Below are positions 1-6,543 of a stretch of DNA of 10,396 nucleotides, in pieces. Numbering within the stretch: the first letter of the stretch is position 1; every line of letters starts with the position of its first letter. The stretch is from assembly GCA_012511525.1 (NCBI GenBank), contig JAAZFW010000126.1, forward strand, positions 1 to 10,396, written 5' to 3'. The stretch is from Clostridiaceae bacterium (GTDB lineage Bacteria; Bacillota; Clostridia; Saccharofermentanales; UBA5734). The position numbers were made by a program, and so were the translations under genes. The notes below the pieces were generated by a model. That model had not been told where the DNA came from. It worked only from the letters and a program-made list of their open reading frames with translations, and searched no databases.

Positions 1-145
1 GGCCCCCGGACAGGGCGCTGATGGCATCGATCAGGATCGATTTTCCGGCGCCGGTCTCGCCGGTCAAAACCAGCAGTCCGCGGCCGGGCTCCATGACGAT
101 GTTCTCGATCAGGGCAAAATCGTGGATCTCGATGCGTTCGAGCAT
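1..145 (-). CDS. recN: DNA repair ATPase RecN, N-terminal fragment
   Basis: Only the first 48 codons are present; the gene runs off the left edge of the window. The translation opens MLERIEIHDFALIENI and carries the Walker A motif GETGAGKS at about residues 29-36, followed by ILIDAISALSGG. This is the characteristic start of RecN, an SMC-like ATPase that acts early in double-strand break repair by recombination. The gene follows argR with a 12-nt gap. An AGGAG Shine-Dalgarno starts at the argR stop region about 7 nt before the ATG, which fixes the start. The argR-recN order is widely conserved in Firmicutes. The Walker B and signature motifs are outside the window, so intactness cannot be judged. 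Confidence 0.95.
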   Translation of the reverse strand, partial: MLERIEIHDFALIENIVMEPGRGLLVLTGETGAGKSILIDAISALSGG

Positions 146-157
146 GGCTGGCTCCTG

Positions 158-640
158 TCAGGTTCCGTTCTTCGATCCGGCCTGGCGGGCGATCCTGCCC
201 AGCAGCCGCCCCAACGTCTCGGCCTGCTCAGGCGCGTGCGTGGCGACAAAGATCGTGTCGTCTCCGGCGATCGATCCGGCGATCTCGGGCAGGTGCATCG
301 AATCCAGCGCCGACGCGCCGGCCTGGGCCATACCGGGCAGGGTCTTGACGATCACCAGGTTCATGGCCACGTCGATCTGCACCACCGCCTCGGCGAAGAC
401 TTTCATCAGGCGGCCGGACGCCGCCTCGCCGGACCGCTCCATCGGAACGTATTTCTGTACCCCCGAAGCCGTCGCCACCTTGATGATGCCCAGTTCCTTG
501 ATATCGCGTGATATCGTCGCCTGGGTCACCTCCATGCCGGCCGCGTTCAGGCTGGACGCCAGTTCATCCTGCGTCGTGATGACCTGGTCCCGGATCACCT
601 GAAGCAGACGGGCTTGTCTCTCGCTCTTCGATGGTTTCAT
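158..640 (-). CDS. argR: Arginine repressor ArgR/AhrC
   Basis: This 160-residue protein has the usual ArgR length. The N-terminal winged helix-turn-helix is clear: TTQDELASSLNAAG near residues 22-35, then VTQATISRDIKELGIIKV at about 38-55. The C-terminal oligomerisation and arginine-binding domain shows LPGMAQAGASALD near 101-113 and GSIAGDDTIFVA at about 122-133, whose paired Asp residues bind arginine in the family. ArgR is a hexameric DNA-binding protein that represses arginine biosynthesis and often activates catabolism when arginine is plentiful. I chose the ATG at 640 (MKPSKSERQ) over one 7 codons upstream, because GGGAGG stands just before it and homologues begin here. The start lies inside the 3' end of nadK, an unusual 77-nt overlap. 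No ARG box was recognised nearby. Confidence 0.96.
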   Translation of the reverse strand: MKPSKSERQARLLQVIRDQVITTQDELASSLNAAGMEVTQATISRDIKELGIIKVATASGVQKYVPMERSGEAASGRLMKVFAEAVVQIDVAMNLVIVKTLPGMAQAGASALDSMHLPEIAGSIAGDDTIFVATHAPEQAETLGRLLGRIARQAGSKNGT

Positions 641-1484
641 AGTAGGTCCTCCCTCGAGCATGGATTTTCTGCGGCAGCGTCGCGTAAAAATGGTCAGGTC
701 CCAAGCGGATGATTTTCAGGTTGCGCGATGAGCGCCGGATCACCACGGTGCTATCGGAGTCCAGCAAGACCTCCTGGCGGCCGTCAATCGACAGCAGCGC
801 CTGGTGCGGGTAGTCGCAGATCCGGACCACGACCTGGCTGGCGTCCGAGGCGATGTAGCTGCGGTTGTGCAGCGTGTGCGGGCAGACCGGCGTGATCAGC
901 AGCAAGTTCAGCTCCGGGTGGATGATCGGGCCGCCCGATGACAGCGAATAGGCCGTCGATCCCGTCGGGGTCGATACGATCAGGCCGTCGCCGGGAATGC
1001 GGTCGACCAGCACGTCGTTGATCGTTAGTTCAAGGCTCACGATACGCGAACGGCCGCCGCGCGACACAACCGCGTCGTTCAGGGCCCGCCCTTCCTCCAC
1101 CAGCCGGCCTTGCACGTCGAAGCACGCGACATCGAGCATCATGCGCTGTTCCATGGACCAGGCGTTGGCCGCGAGCCTTGTGATCGCCGGCTCGAGATGG
1201 TCCGGATGGATCTCGGATAGGAAGCCGACCCGGCCCAGATTGACCCCGATGACCGGAAGATCCTCGCAGCAGGGCAGGTGCACGGCGGACAAGAACGTCC
1301 CGTCTCCGCCCAGGCTGATCAGGCAGTCGCAGGTTGCATAGGCGGCCCGCTCGGTTCCCGGCACCGGCAGCGCATCCGGCGCGACAACGGCGACGGCGCC
1401 GGCCCGACGGATCAGTTCCGCGGCCCGGCTTGTCACTTTGAGTTCGGGATCTTTGTCGGGATTGGCATAAAGCCCGATGCGCAT
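564..1484 (-). CDS. nadK: NAD kinase
   Basis: NAD kinase phosphorylates NAD to NADP with ATP or polyphosphate in the cytoplasm. The 306-residue product shows the family landmarks in order: MRIGLYANPDKD at the start; LGGDGTFLSAVHL at about 58-70 with the GGDG catalytic motif (Asp61); NLGRVGFLSEI near 82-92; NDAVVSRG near 136-143; TPTGSTAYSLSSGGP at 172-186; ITPVCPHTLHNRS near 197-209; and SIDGR near 232-236. The start at 1484 is fixed by a perfect AGGAGG; an upstream in-frame start at 1541 would add 19 residues unlike the family and overlap dxs. Family similarity fades after about residue 275. The last 25 or so residues are a low-complexity tail (EERETSPSASGDPGPG) read through the argR start. 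Most homologues are somewhat shorter. It directly follows dxs, where tlyA often sits. Confidence 0.95.
   Translation of the reverse strand: MRIGLYANPDKDPELKVTSRAAELIRRAGAVAVVAPDALPVPGTERAAYATCDCLISLGGDGTFLSAVHLPCCEDLPVIGVNLGRVGFLSEIHPDHLEPAITRLAANAWSMEQRMMLDVACFDVQGRLVEEGRALNDAVVSRGGRSRIVSLELTINDVLVDRIPGDGLIVSTPTGSTAYSLSSGGPIIHPELNLLLITPVCPHTLHNRSYIASDASQVVVRICDYPHQALLSIDGRQEVLLDSDSTVVIRRSSRNLKIIRLGPDHFYATLPQKIHARGRTYYETIEERETSPSASGDPGPGHHDAG
645..654 (-). promoter_or_regulatory. argR ribosome binding site inside nadK
   Basis: AGGGAGGACC on the minus strand, 4 nt before the argR ATG at 640 when measured from the last C; the GGAGG core is 7 nt away. It decides the argR start. The same bases encode nadK codons for Gly278-Arg279-Thr280, so argR initiation occurs within a translated region, which suggests coupling to nadK. 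Confidence 0.75.
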
Positions 1485-1488
1485 AAAC

Positions 1489-1494
1489 CCTCCT
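1489..1494 (-). promoter_or_regulatory. nadK ribosome binding site
   Basis: Perfect AGGAGG on the minus strand with a 4-nt gap to the ATG at 1484. It selects MRIGLYANP as the NadK start rather than the longer in-frame alternative. Confidence 0.75.
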
Positions 1495-1512
1495 GTGATG
1501 CCCGTTTCCTCG

Positions 1513-1518
1513 ATTATA
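1513..1518 (-). promoter_or_regulatory. Possible internal -10 box before nadK
   Basis: A perfect TATAAT on the minus strand overlaps the dxs TAA stop, 28 nt before the nadK ATG. In this GC-rich sequence such a hexamer is uncommon. No good -35 is found at 16-18 nt (best near GTGCAG), and there is no TGn extension, so it may be chance. If active, it would give nadK-argR-recN separate transcription with a leader of roughly 20 nt. Confidence 0.3.
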
Positions 1519-3451
1519 GCGCAGATCCGCTTCGGCTGCACCCGTTGAGCAGCGCCCGCGCGGCTGCGGCAATGCCTTCGCTGTCAAGCTTTTGGGCCCG
1601 GAGCAGTTCGTCCCGCTTGCCCTGGCATAGCGGGCGGTCCTCGATGCCTAGAAGACGGCAGATTGTTCCCGGGCAAAGGCGCAGCAAGTCGGGCAGAACG
1701 GTTTGCCCCATGCCGCCCTTGACCAGGCTCTCTTCGAGCATCAGGACATGGCCGGTGCGCCTGGCTGACCGGGCCAGCGAATCCAGATCGAACGGCTTGA
1801 CACAGAATACTGACAGGACTTCGGCGTCGATGCCCTCCCCTGCCAACCTGCCGGCCGCTTCCAGCGCGGGACCCGCCAGGGTGCCGAGCGCCACCAGCGT
1901 CACCTGGCTGCCCGGACGCAGGCAGCGCAGCCGGTAGCGCTCCAGCAGGCAAGTGTCCTGCGGTCCGGCCGGTTCCGGCGATTTAGTTGCCTGGGGCTGC
2001 GGCAGCCGGCCCGGCCAGGGGCGGCCGCGCGGATAGCGGATCGCGACGGGCTTGCCGGCCTGGACGGCATAGCCGAGCGCCGTTTCCAGGTCTTCGTAGG
2101 TAGCCGGGCAGAAAATCTCCAAGCCAGGCAGCGGCAGCAGGAGGCTCAAATCGTAAATCCCCTGGTGCGTTTCACCGTCCTCGCCGACGATGCCGGCGCG
2201 GTCAACGGTAATCACGACCGGCAGGCACTGCAGGCAGACATCGTGCAGGAGCTGGTCGTAAGCGCGCTGCAGGAAGGTCGAGTAGAGCGCGACAACCGGC
2301 TGCAGCCCGCCCGCGGCCAGGCCGGCCGCCAGCGTCATGGCGTGCTGTTCGGCGATGCCGACATCAAAAAAGCGGGCCGGGAAAGCCTTCGCAAAACCGG
2401 TCAGCCCGGTACCGCTGGTCATGGCGGCGGAGATGGCGCAGATCCGGCTGTTATGGAAGGCCAGATCGACCAGCGCCCGGCCGAAAGCGTCGGAAAAGGA
2501 GTGCACCGCACCCGATCCGTTGGCGACGCCGTTCTCGACAACGAATGGGGCGACGCCGTGGTAGAGGTCGGGCGACTCTTCGGCGTAGCGGTAGCCCCGG
2601 CCCTTTTGTGTGACAACATGGAGCAAGAGCGGACCGCCCAGCCCGGAGATGGCTTTGAGGTGCTGGATAAGCCCCGGCAGGTCGTGTCCGTCGATCGGCC
2701 CGTAGTACTTGAAGCCGAGCTGTTCGAAAAAGACGCCCTGGCGCAGGATCGCCATGCGGGTCAGCTGCTTGGCGCGGCGCAGCAAACGCAGCGACGGGCG
2801 GCCGATCAGCGGGATACGCACGACCAGGTTTTCGATGCTGCCGCGCATGCGCAGGTAAGGCGTCGAGATCCGCAGTTTTTCCAGATGGCGGGCCAGGCCG
2901 CCGACATTGCGGCCGATCGACATCTGGTTGTCGTTGAGGATGACGATCAGGTTCTCGCCGGACTGCCCGGCATCGTTCAGCGCTTCGAAGGCCATGCCGC
3001 CGGTAAGAGCGCCGTCGCCGATGACGGCGATCGTGAGCCCGGCGTGCTCCAGGTAGCGCTGGGCCCGGCCCAAACCGAGCGCGGCGGAGATCGATGTGCT
3101 CGAATGGCCGGTGTTGAAGCAATCGTAGTCCGATTCGCTGACCTTGGGGAAACCGGACAAACCGCCCAACTGACGCAGGCTGCAGAATTGCTCCCGGCGT
3201 CCGGTCAGTATTTTCCAGGTATAGGTCTGGTGCCCGACGTCGAAGACAATCTGGTCGCGCGGAAAAGAGAACGTGACCAGCAGTGCAATGGTCAGCTCAA
3301 CCATCCCGAGATTGGACGCGAGATGGCCGCCGTTAGCCGAGACGGTGCGGATGATCAGGTCACGGATTTCGTCGGCCAGCTGCTCCAGCTGGTCGTTTGA
3401 CAGCGACTTGAGCTGGTCTGGGTGTTTGATTTGTTCAAGCAGATGCGCCAT
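1514..3451 (-). CDS. dxs: 1-deoxy-D-xylulose-5-phosphate synthase
   Basis: Dxs joins pyruvate and glyceraldehyde 3-phosphate with thiamine diphosphate to give DXP, the first step of the MEP isoprenoid pathway. The product is 645 residues, within the family range. Visible motifs: GGHLASNLG at 41-49 (His43); FDVGHQTYTWKILTGRR at 70-86 (His74); GHSSTSISAALG near 115-125; the ThDP motif GDGALTGGMAFEALNDAG with LIVILNDNQMSIG, about 145-180; GPIDGHD at 251-257; FDVGIAEQHAM at 362-372 with catalytic Glu368; YSTFLQRAYDQ near 390-400; DRAGIVGEDGETHQG at 417-431; and RYPRGRP in the C-terminal half. Position 79 is Trp where most Dxs have His. The start at 3451 has GAGGAAA 2 nt upstream; earlier in-frame codons lie within ispA and look non-coding. 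IspA, encoded just upstream, uses the pathway's end products. Confidence 0.97.
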   Translation of the reverse strand: MAHLLEQIKHPDQLKSLSNDQLEQLADEIRDLIIRTVSANGGHLASNLGMVELTIALLVTFSFPRDQIVFDVGHQTYTWKILTGRREQFCSLRQLGGLSGFPKVSESDYDCFNTGHSSTSISAALGLGRAQRYLEHAGLTIAVIGDGALTGGMAFEALNDAGQSGENLIVILNDNQMSIGRNVGGLARHLEKLRISTPYLRMRGSIENLVVRIPLIGRPSLRLLRRAKQLTRMAILRQGVFFEQLGFKYYGPIDGHDLPGLIQHLKAISGLGGPLLLHVVTQKGRGYRYAEESPDLYHGVAPFVVENGVANGSGAVHSFSDAFGRALVDLAFHNSRICAISAAMTSGTGLTGFAKAFPARFFDVGIAEQHAMTLAAGLAAGGLQPVVALYSTFLQRAYDQLLHDVCLQCLPVVITVDRAGIVGEDGETHQGIYDLSLLLPLPGLEIFCPATYEDLETALGYAVQAGKPVAIRYPRGRPWPGRLPQPQATKSPEPAGPQDTCLLERYRLRCLRPGSQVTLVALGTLAGPALEAAGRLAGEGIDAEVLSVFCVKPFDLDSLARSARRTGHVLMLEESLVKGGMGQTVLPDLLRLCPGTICRLLGIEDRPLCQGKRDELLRAQKLDSEGIAAAARALLNGCSRSGSAL

Positions 3452-3482
3452 GCTTTCCTCAGGACTTTCAAAATTAGTTGGT

Positions 3483-4406
3483 TCAATGGCGCCGGCGCAG
3501 CAAGAAGCGCGCCAGGCTGACCAGGAACTTCGTATCATAGGTTTTATCGAGCGCTTCCAGGCTCTCTTCCGCTTCATCGGTCTCCTGGCGGAGCCGAAGT
3601 CCGGCTTCCTCCAGGCCAAACAGCGTCACGAAAGTCGATTTCATATCGCGCTGGTCCTTGCCGGCTGTTTTGCCCAGCGTCTTGGCGTCGGCGGTCTGGT
3701 CGAGCATGTCGTCGCGGATCTGGAACGCCAGTCCCAGGTGCCGGCCAAAAGCGGCCAGCTGCCGGACCGTGTCCTCATCGGCCCCGCAAAGCAAAGCGGC
3801 CGCTTCAGCGGGGACGGCCAGCAAGGCACCGGTTTTCATCTGGTGCAGCCGCTCGAGCGCGTCCGGGCTAAGCCTCGTATTTTCGGCCTGCAGATCCAGC
3901 ACCTGCCCCCCGATCATGCCGGATCGTCCCGCGGCGGCACTGACGCGCTGCGCCGCAGCCAGCGTCTCGGGACGGCTTGGCTCGACGGCCGACAACATGA
4001 CTTCGTAGGCACGATTCAACAGGTGGTCGCCAGCCAGAACGGCCATGGCTTCCCCATAGACCTTGTGGCAGGTCGGCCGGCCGCGGCGAAGGTCGTCGTC
4101 GTCCATGCAGGGCAGGTCATCGTGAATCAGCGAATAGGTGTGGATCATCTCCAGGGCGCAGGCGAACCGGAGCAATCGCCCGGCCAGATGCTCGTCCTGG
4201 TCAGGAGCCAGCATGTCCGCTGCGGCGAGCAGCAAAACCGGCCGGATGCGCTTGCCGCCCGCAAGCAGGCTGTAGCGGGCCGCGGTTACCACCAGACCGC
4301 CCGTCAGCGGATCCGGGTCGCCGGCCAGTTCCGGCAGCGCACGTTCGATCCGTTCTTGGTATGCCTGAAGACGGCTGGCGAACAGGTTGCTTGGCTGGTC
4401 AGTCAT
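3483..4406 (-). CDS. ispA: Farnesyl diphosphate synthase (type II polyprenyl synthetase)
   Basis: This enzyme condenses IPP with DMAPP and GPP to give farnesyl diphosphate, precursor of undecaprenyl and quinone side chains. The 307-residue protein has GGKRIRPVLLLAAADML near 50-66, the first aspartate-rich motif HDDLPCMDDDDLRRGRPTCHK at about 95-115, GGQVLDL near 166-172, the KTG motif at 191-193, and the second aspartate-rich motif FQIRDDMLD at 228-236 followed by GKTAGKD. The sequence EMIHTYSLIHDD before the first motif matches short-chain IspA-type enzymes, so FPP is the likely product, although GGPP cannot be excluded from sequence. The ATG at 4406 overlaps the xseB stop by 8 nt (ATGACTGA) and has only a weak Shine-Dalgarno, which suggests translational coupling. 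A TTG two codons earlier is less likely as the start. Confidence 0.95.
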   Translation of the reverse strand: MTDQPSNLFASRLQAYQERIERALPELAGDPDPLTGGLVVTAARYSLLAGGKRIRPVLLLAAADMLAPDQDEHLAGRLLRFACALEMIHTYSLIHDDLPCMDDDDLRRGRPTCHKVYGEAMAVLAGDHLLNRAYEVMLSAVEPSRPETLAAAQRVSAAAGRSGMIGGQVLDLQAENTRLSPDALERLHQMKTGALLAVPAEAAALLCGADEDTVRQLAAFGRHLGLAFQIRDDMLDQTADAKTLGKTAGKDQRDMKSTFVTLFGLEEAGLRLRQETDEAEESLEALDKTYDTKFLVSLARFLLRRRH

Positions 4407-4656
4407 TGGCAAACGGCTTCTCTTCGACGCTGCCGTCCTCTTTTTCCAACAGCTGCGTGATCTGGCGCTCGATCGCCGCCAGGCGATCGGCGCAGATGCG
4501 TGACAGCAGTGTGCCCTTGCGAAACAGCTGCATCGACTCGTCCAGCGTCACATCACCGGATTCCAGTTTGGCCACCACCGCTTCCAGCGCGGCCAGCGCC
4601 TGTTCGTAGGTCAACGACAGCAGTTCCTCGTCAGGCGCGTGATTCATCTGATCCAT
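4399..4656 (-). CDS. xseB: Exodeoxyribonuclease VII small subunit
   Basis: An 85-residue protein of the usual XseB size. LTYEQALAALEAVVAKLESGDVTLDESMQLFRKGTLLSRICADRL spans about residues 15-59 and matches the family helical hairpin that binds the coiled-coil arms of XseA. The complex degrades single-stranded DNA from both ends and works in repair and mutation avoidance. The gene overlaps the 3' end of xseA by 26 nt and the start of ispA by 8 nt. Two starts are possible: the ATG at 4656, preceded by GGAGG at 10 nt, and the ATG at 4647 (MNHAPDE), which has GGGAG at 9 nt. The difference is three residues, and I keep the longer form. Confidence 0.93.
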   Translation of the reverse strand: MDQMNHAPDEELLSLTYEQALAALEAVVAKLESGDVTLDESMQLFRKGTLLSRICADRLAAIERQITQLLEKEDGSVEEKPFAND

Positions 4657-5872
4657 CTCCCGATATCCTCCAGTCCGTTATCTGCTGCACCTCGCAGCGC
4701 AGCGTTCCATCCGTCAGTGTCACGTCAACCAGGTCTTTTGGCTGGATCAGCGCGGTCGACAGCAAGGTTCGGCCGGCGGGCACCGAGCGGACGACGCCGT
4801 AGCCCCGCGCCAGGACCTTGAGCGGGCTGAGGGCGTCCAGTTTGCCGCACAGAACCGACAAACGATGGCCGGTTCGGTCGGCCTGATCGCCCATCGCCCG
4901 CCGCAGCGCGTCGGAAAGGCGATCGAGGTCCTGGCGGCGGCGGTCCAGCCGTTCGAGCGGCTGGCGGAAGACACGGTGCTGACGCAGGTGCTCCAGGCGC
5001 AGTTTTTGCTGGTCCAGCCGCCGGTTCAGGGCCCTGGCCAGCTGGTCGCGCAGCTGGCTGATCCGCGTCTCCTGTTCGGCGCGCACCGGCATCGCCAGTT
5101 CTGCGGCGGCCGACGGTGTCGGTGCCCGTACATCCGCGGCAAAATCGCAAATCGTGAAATCTGTTTCGTGTCCAACCGCAGAAATGACCGGGATCTGCGA
5201 CGCGTATACGGCGCGGGCCACACATTCCTCGTTGAACGGCCAGAGGTCTTCCAGCGATCCGCCGCCGCGTCCGACGATCAGGACATCGACGCTGCCCAGC
5301 GCGTTGAAGCGCCGGATCGCCGCCGCAATCGCCTCGGCCGCCCCCTCTCCCTGGACCGGGACGGGGATCAGCTGCAGGCGAAAATTGGGGTAACGGCGCC
5401 CCAGTACCTGGATGATGTCGCGGATGACCGCGCCGGCCGGCGACGTCACCACCCCGATGGCCCTGGGCAGCAGCGGCAGGCGGCGTTTATGCGCCGGATC
5501 GAACAGGCCTTCGGCCTCCAGTCGCCGCTTGAGCTGCTCGAATGCCAGGTATAGGGCCCCGAGGCCGTCCGCGGACATGTCCATGACCAGCAGCTGGAAG
5601 CGTCCGTCGCGGTCGTAAACTGTCGCCTTGGCGGTGACGATGACTTTGAGCCCGTTTTCCGGCTGAAAGCGGAGCCGGCCGGCATACCCGCGGAAAAGGA
5701 CGCAGCTGACCGCCGCGGCGCTGTCCTTGAGCGTAAAATAGATGTGTCCCGACGGGTAGGCCTTGACGCCTGAGAGTTCCCCTTTGACCAGAACCGGGTT
5801 GAGCTGGCTGTCTGATTCCAGCAGTGTATTGACGTAGCGGTTCAGTTCAGCGACAGTGATCGCGTCCCTCAT
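4631..5872 (-). CDS. xseA: Exodeoxyribonuclease VII large subunit
   Basis: The catalytic subunit of exonuclease VII, 413 residues, close to family length. The N-terminal OB-fold occupies roughly residues 1-100 (LVKGELSGVKAYPSGHIYFTLKD near 28-50). The nuclease core follows, with LPRAIGVVTSPAGAVIRDI at about 135-153, LIVGRGGGSLEDLWPFNEE at 198-216, and IPVISAVGHETDFTICDFAADVRAPTPSAAAEL at about 227-259. Residues about 265-345 are charged and helical, the coiled-coil arm that takes up XseB, and LSPLKVLARGYGVV near 348-361 is the conserved C-terminal segment. The start overlaps the nusB stop as ATGA and lacks a strong Shine-Dalgarno, so coupling to nusB is likely. In Bacillus, folD separates nusB from xseA; here nothing does. 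Confidence 0.97.
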   Translation of the reverse strand: MRDAITVAELNRYVNTLLESDSQLNPVLVKGELSGVKAYPSGHIYFTLKDSAAAVSCVLFRGYAGRLRFQPENGLKVIVTAKATVYDRDGRFQLLVMDMSADGLGALYLAFEQLKRRLEAEGLFDPAHKRRLPLLPRAIGVVTSPAGAVIRDIIQVLGRRYPNFRLQLIPVPVQGEGAAEAIAAAIRRFNALGSVDVLIVGRGGGSLEDLWPFNEECVARAVYASQIPVISAVGHETDFTICDFAADVRAPTPSAAAELAMPVRAEQETRISQLRDQLARALNRRLDQQKLRLEHLRQHRVFRQPLERLDRRRQDLDRLSDALRRAMGDQADRTGHRLSVLCGKLDALSPLKVLARGYGVVRSVPAGRTLLSTALIQPKDLVDVTLTDGTLRCEVQQITDWRISGDGSDESRA

Positions 5873-6285
5873 GGCGGATCACCGGCTGTCACGGGGTTGC
5901 TGAGCCGGCCCAAAACGGCGTTGATATACGAACGCGACTCATCGTTGGTGTATTTGCGGCACAGCAGTACGGCTTCCGAAATGGCGACATTTTGCGGCAC
6001 GTCGTCAACGTAGAACATTTCGTAAACCGCCAGGCGCAGGATGGTCAGATCGATCTTGGGCAGCCGTTCCTTGGTCCAGCGCTTGAGCAGCGGCGCGAAG
6101 CGGGCATCGAGGTCGTCCCGGGTGCTGCGCACGCCGCTGACCAGGCTGACCAGGTACGGTTTGTCCTGCTCGTTGACATCGCGTTCCTCCAGGAACGAGG
6201 CGAGCTGGGCCTCTTCATCTTCTCTTTGTATTTCCAGCTGGTAAAGCAGCATGAATGCTTTTTCCCGGGCTTCACGGCGGCTCAT
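5869..6285 (-). CDS. nusB: Transcription antitermination factor NusB
   Basis: NusB binds boxA RNA with NusE (ribosomal protein S10) in the complex that prevents premature termination, chiefly on rRNA operons. The 138-residue protein starts MSRREAREKAFMLLYQLEIQ, a typical NusB opening with the arginine-rich RNA-binding helix. It continues with LPKIDLTILRLAVYEMFY near 75-92, VPQNVAISEAVLLCRKYTNDESRSYINAVLGRL at about 96-128, both hallmark segments of the all-helical fold. The ATG at 6285 has GGGAGG 6 nt upstream. That Shine-Dalgarno sits immediately after the stop of the DUF2273 gene, with 12 nt between the two genes. Confidence 0.96.
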   Translation of the reverse strand: MSRREAREKAFMLLYQLEIQREDEEAQLASFLEERDVNEQDKPYLVSLVSGVRSTRDDLDARFAPLLKRWTKERLPKIDLTILRLAVYEMFYVDDVPQNVAISEAVLLCRKYTNDESRSYINAVLGRLSNPVTAGDPP

Positions 6286-6297
6286 GACAGTCCTCCC

Positions 6298-6543
6298 TCA
6301 ACGAAACATGCCGGGCGGCAGAATTTTGTCCAGCAAGTTCCGGAACGCTTCCTTGTTGCTGAAATAACGAACGCCCAGGAAATAACCCAACAGGGTCATG
6401 CCGATCAAGAACAAGGTCTTGACCAGGCCGAAAATCACCAGGGACAGCGCCAGTCCGAACCCGAGCGCAGCCCCGACAGTGCCGGGGTTGCGGCCTTTGA
6501 AGCTCTCGACGAGATGCTGCCAGAACTTTTTCACGTCACTCAC
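6298..6543 (-). CDS. DUF2273 small membrane protein of the Asp23/AmaP cluster
   Basis: An 81-residue protein with two predicted membrane segments: GTVGAALGFGLALSLVIFGL at about 21-40 and TLFLIGMTLLGYFLGV near 43-58. They are separated by a short loop with a lysine. The ends are charged and probably cytoplasmic (KKFWQHLVESFKGR before, RYFSNKEAFRNLLDKIL after). Size, topology and position directly after amaP match the DUF2273 family, which accompanies Asp23 and AmaP in many Gram-positive bacteria. Its precise function is not established; a role in anchoring or organising Asp23 at the membrane is inference from context. The start is GTG and overlaps the amaP stop as GTGA, without a clear Shine-Dalgarno, so translation probably depends on amaP. 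Confidence 0.85.
   Translation of the reverse strand: MSDVKKFWQHLVESFKGRNPGTVGAALGFGLALSLVIFGLVKTLFLIGMTLLGYFLGVRYFSNKEAFRNLLDKILPPGMFR

Noticed and set aside
2165..3400. A 411-codon plus-strand open frame opposite dxs
   Set aside because: It lies wholly antisense to a well-conserved dxs, starts at GTG without a Shine-Dalgarno, and its product resembles no family. Long antisense frames are expected opposite GC-rich genes with strong third-position bias.
3452..3619. N-terminal extension of Dxs by 56 residues
   Set aside because: The extra residues read through the end of ispA in another frame, are basic and unlike the family, and the ATG at 3451 has its own GAGGAAA site.
3273..4460. A 395-codon plus-strand open frame opposite ispA and the dxs 5' end
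   Set aside because: It is antisense to conserved motifs of IspA and Dxs, spans a gene junction, and has a Gln/Arg/Ala-rich composition typical of a shadow frame.
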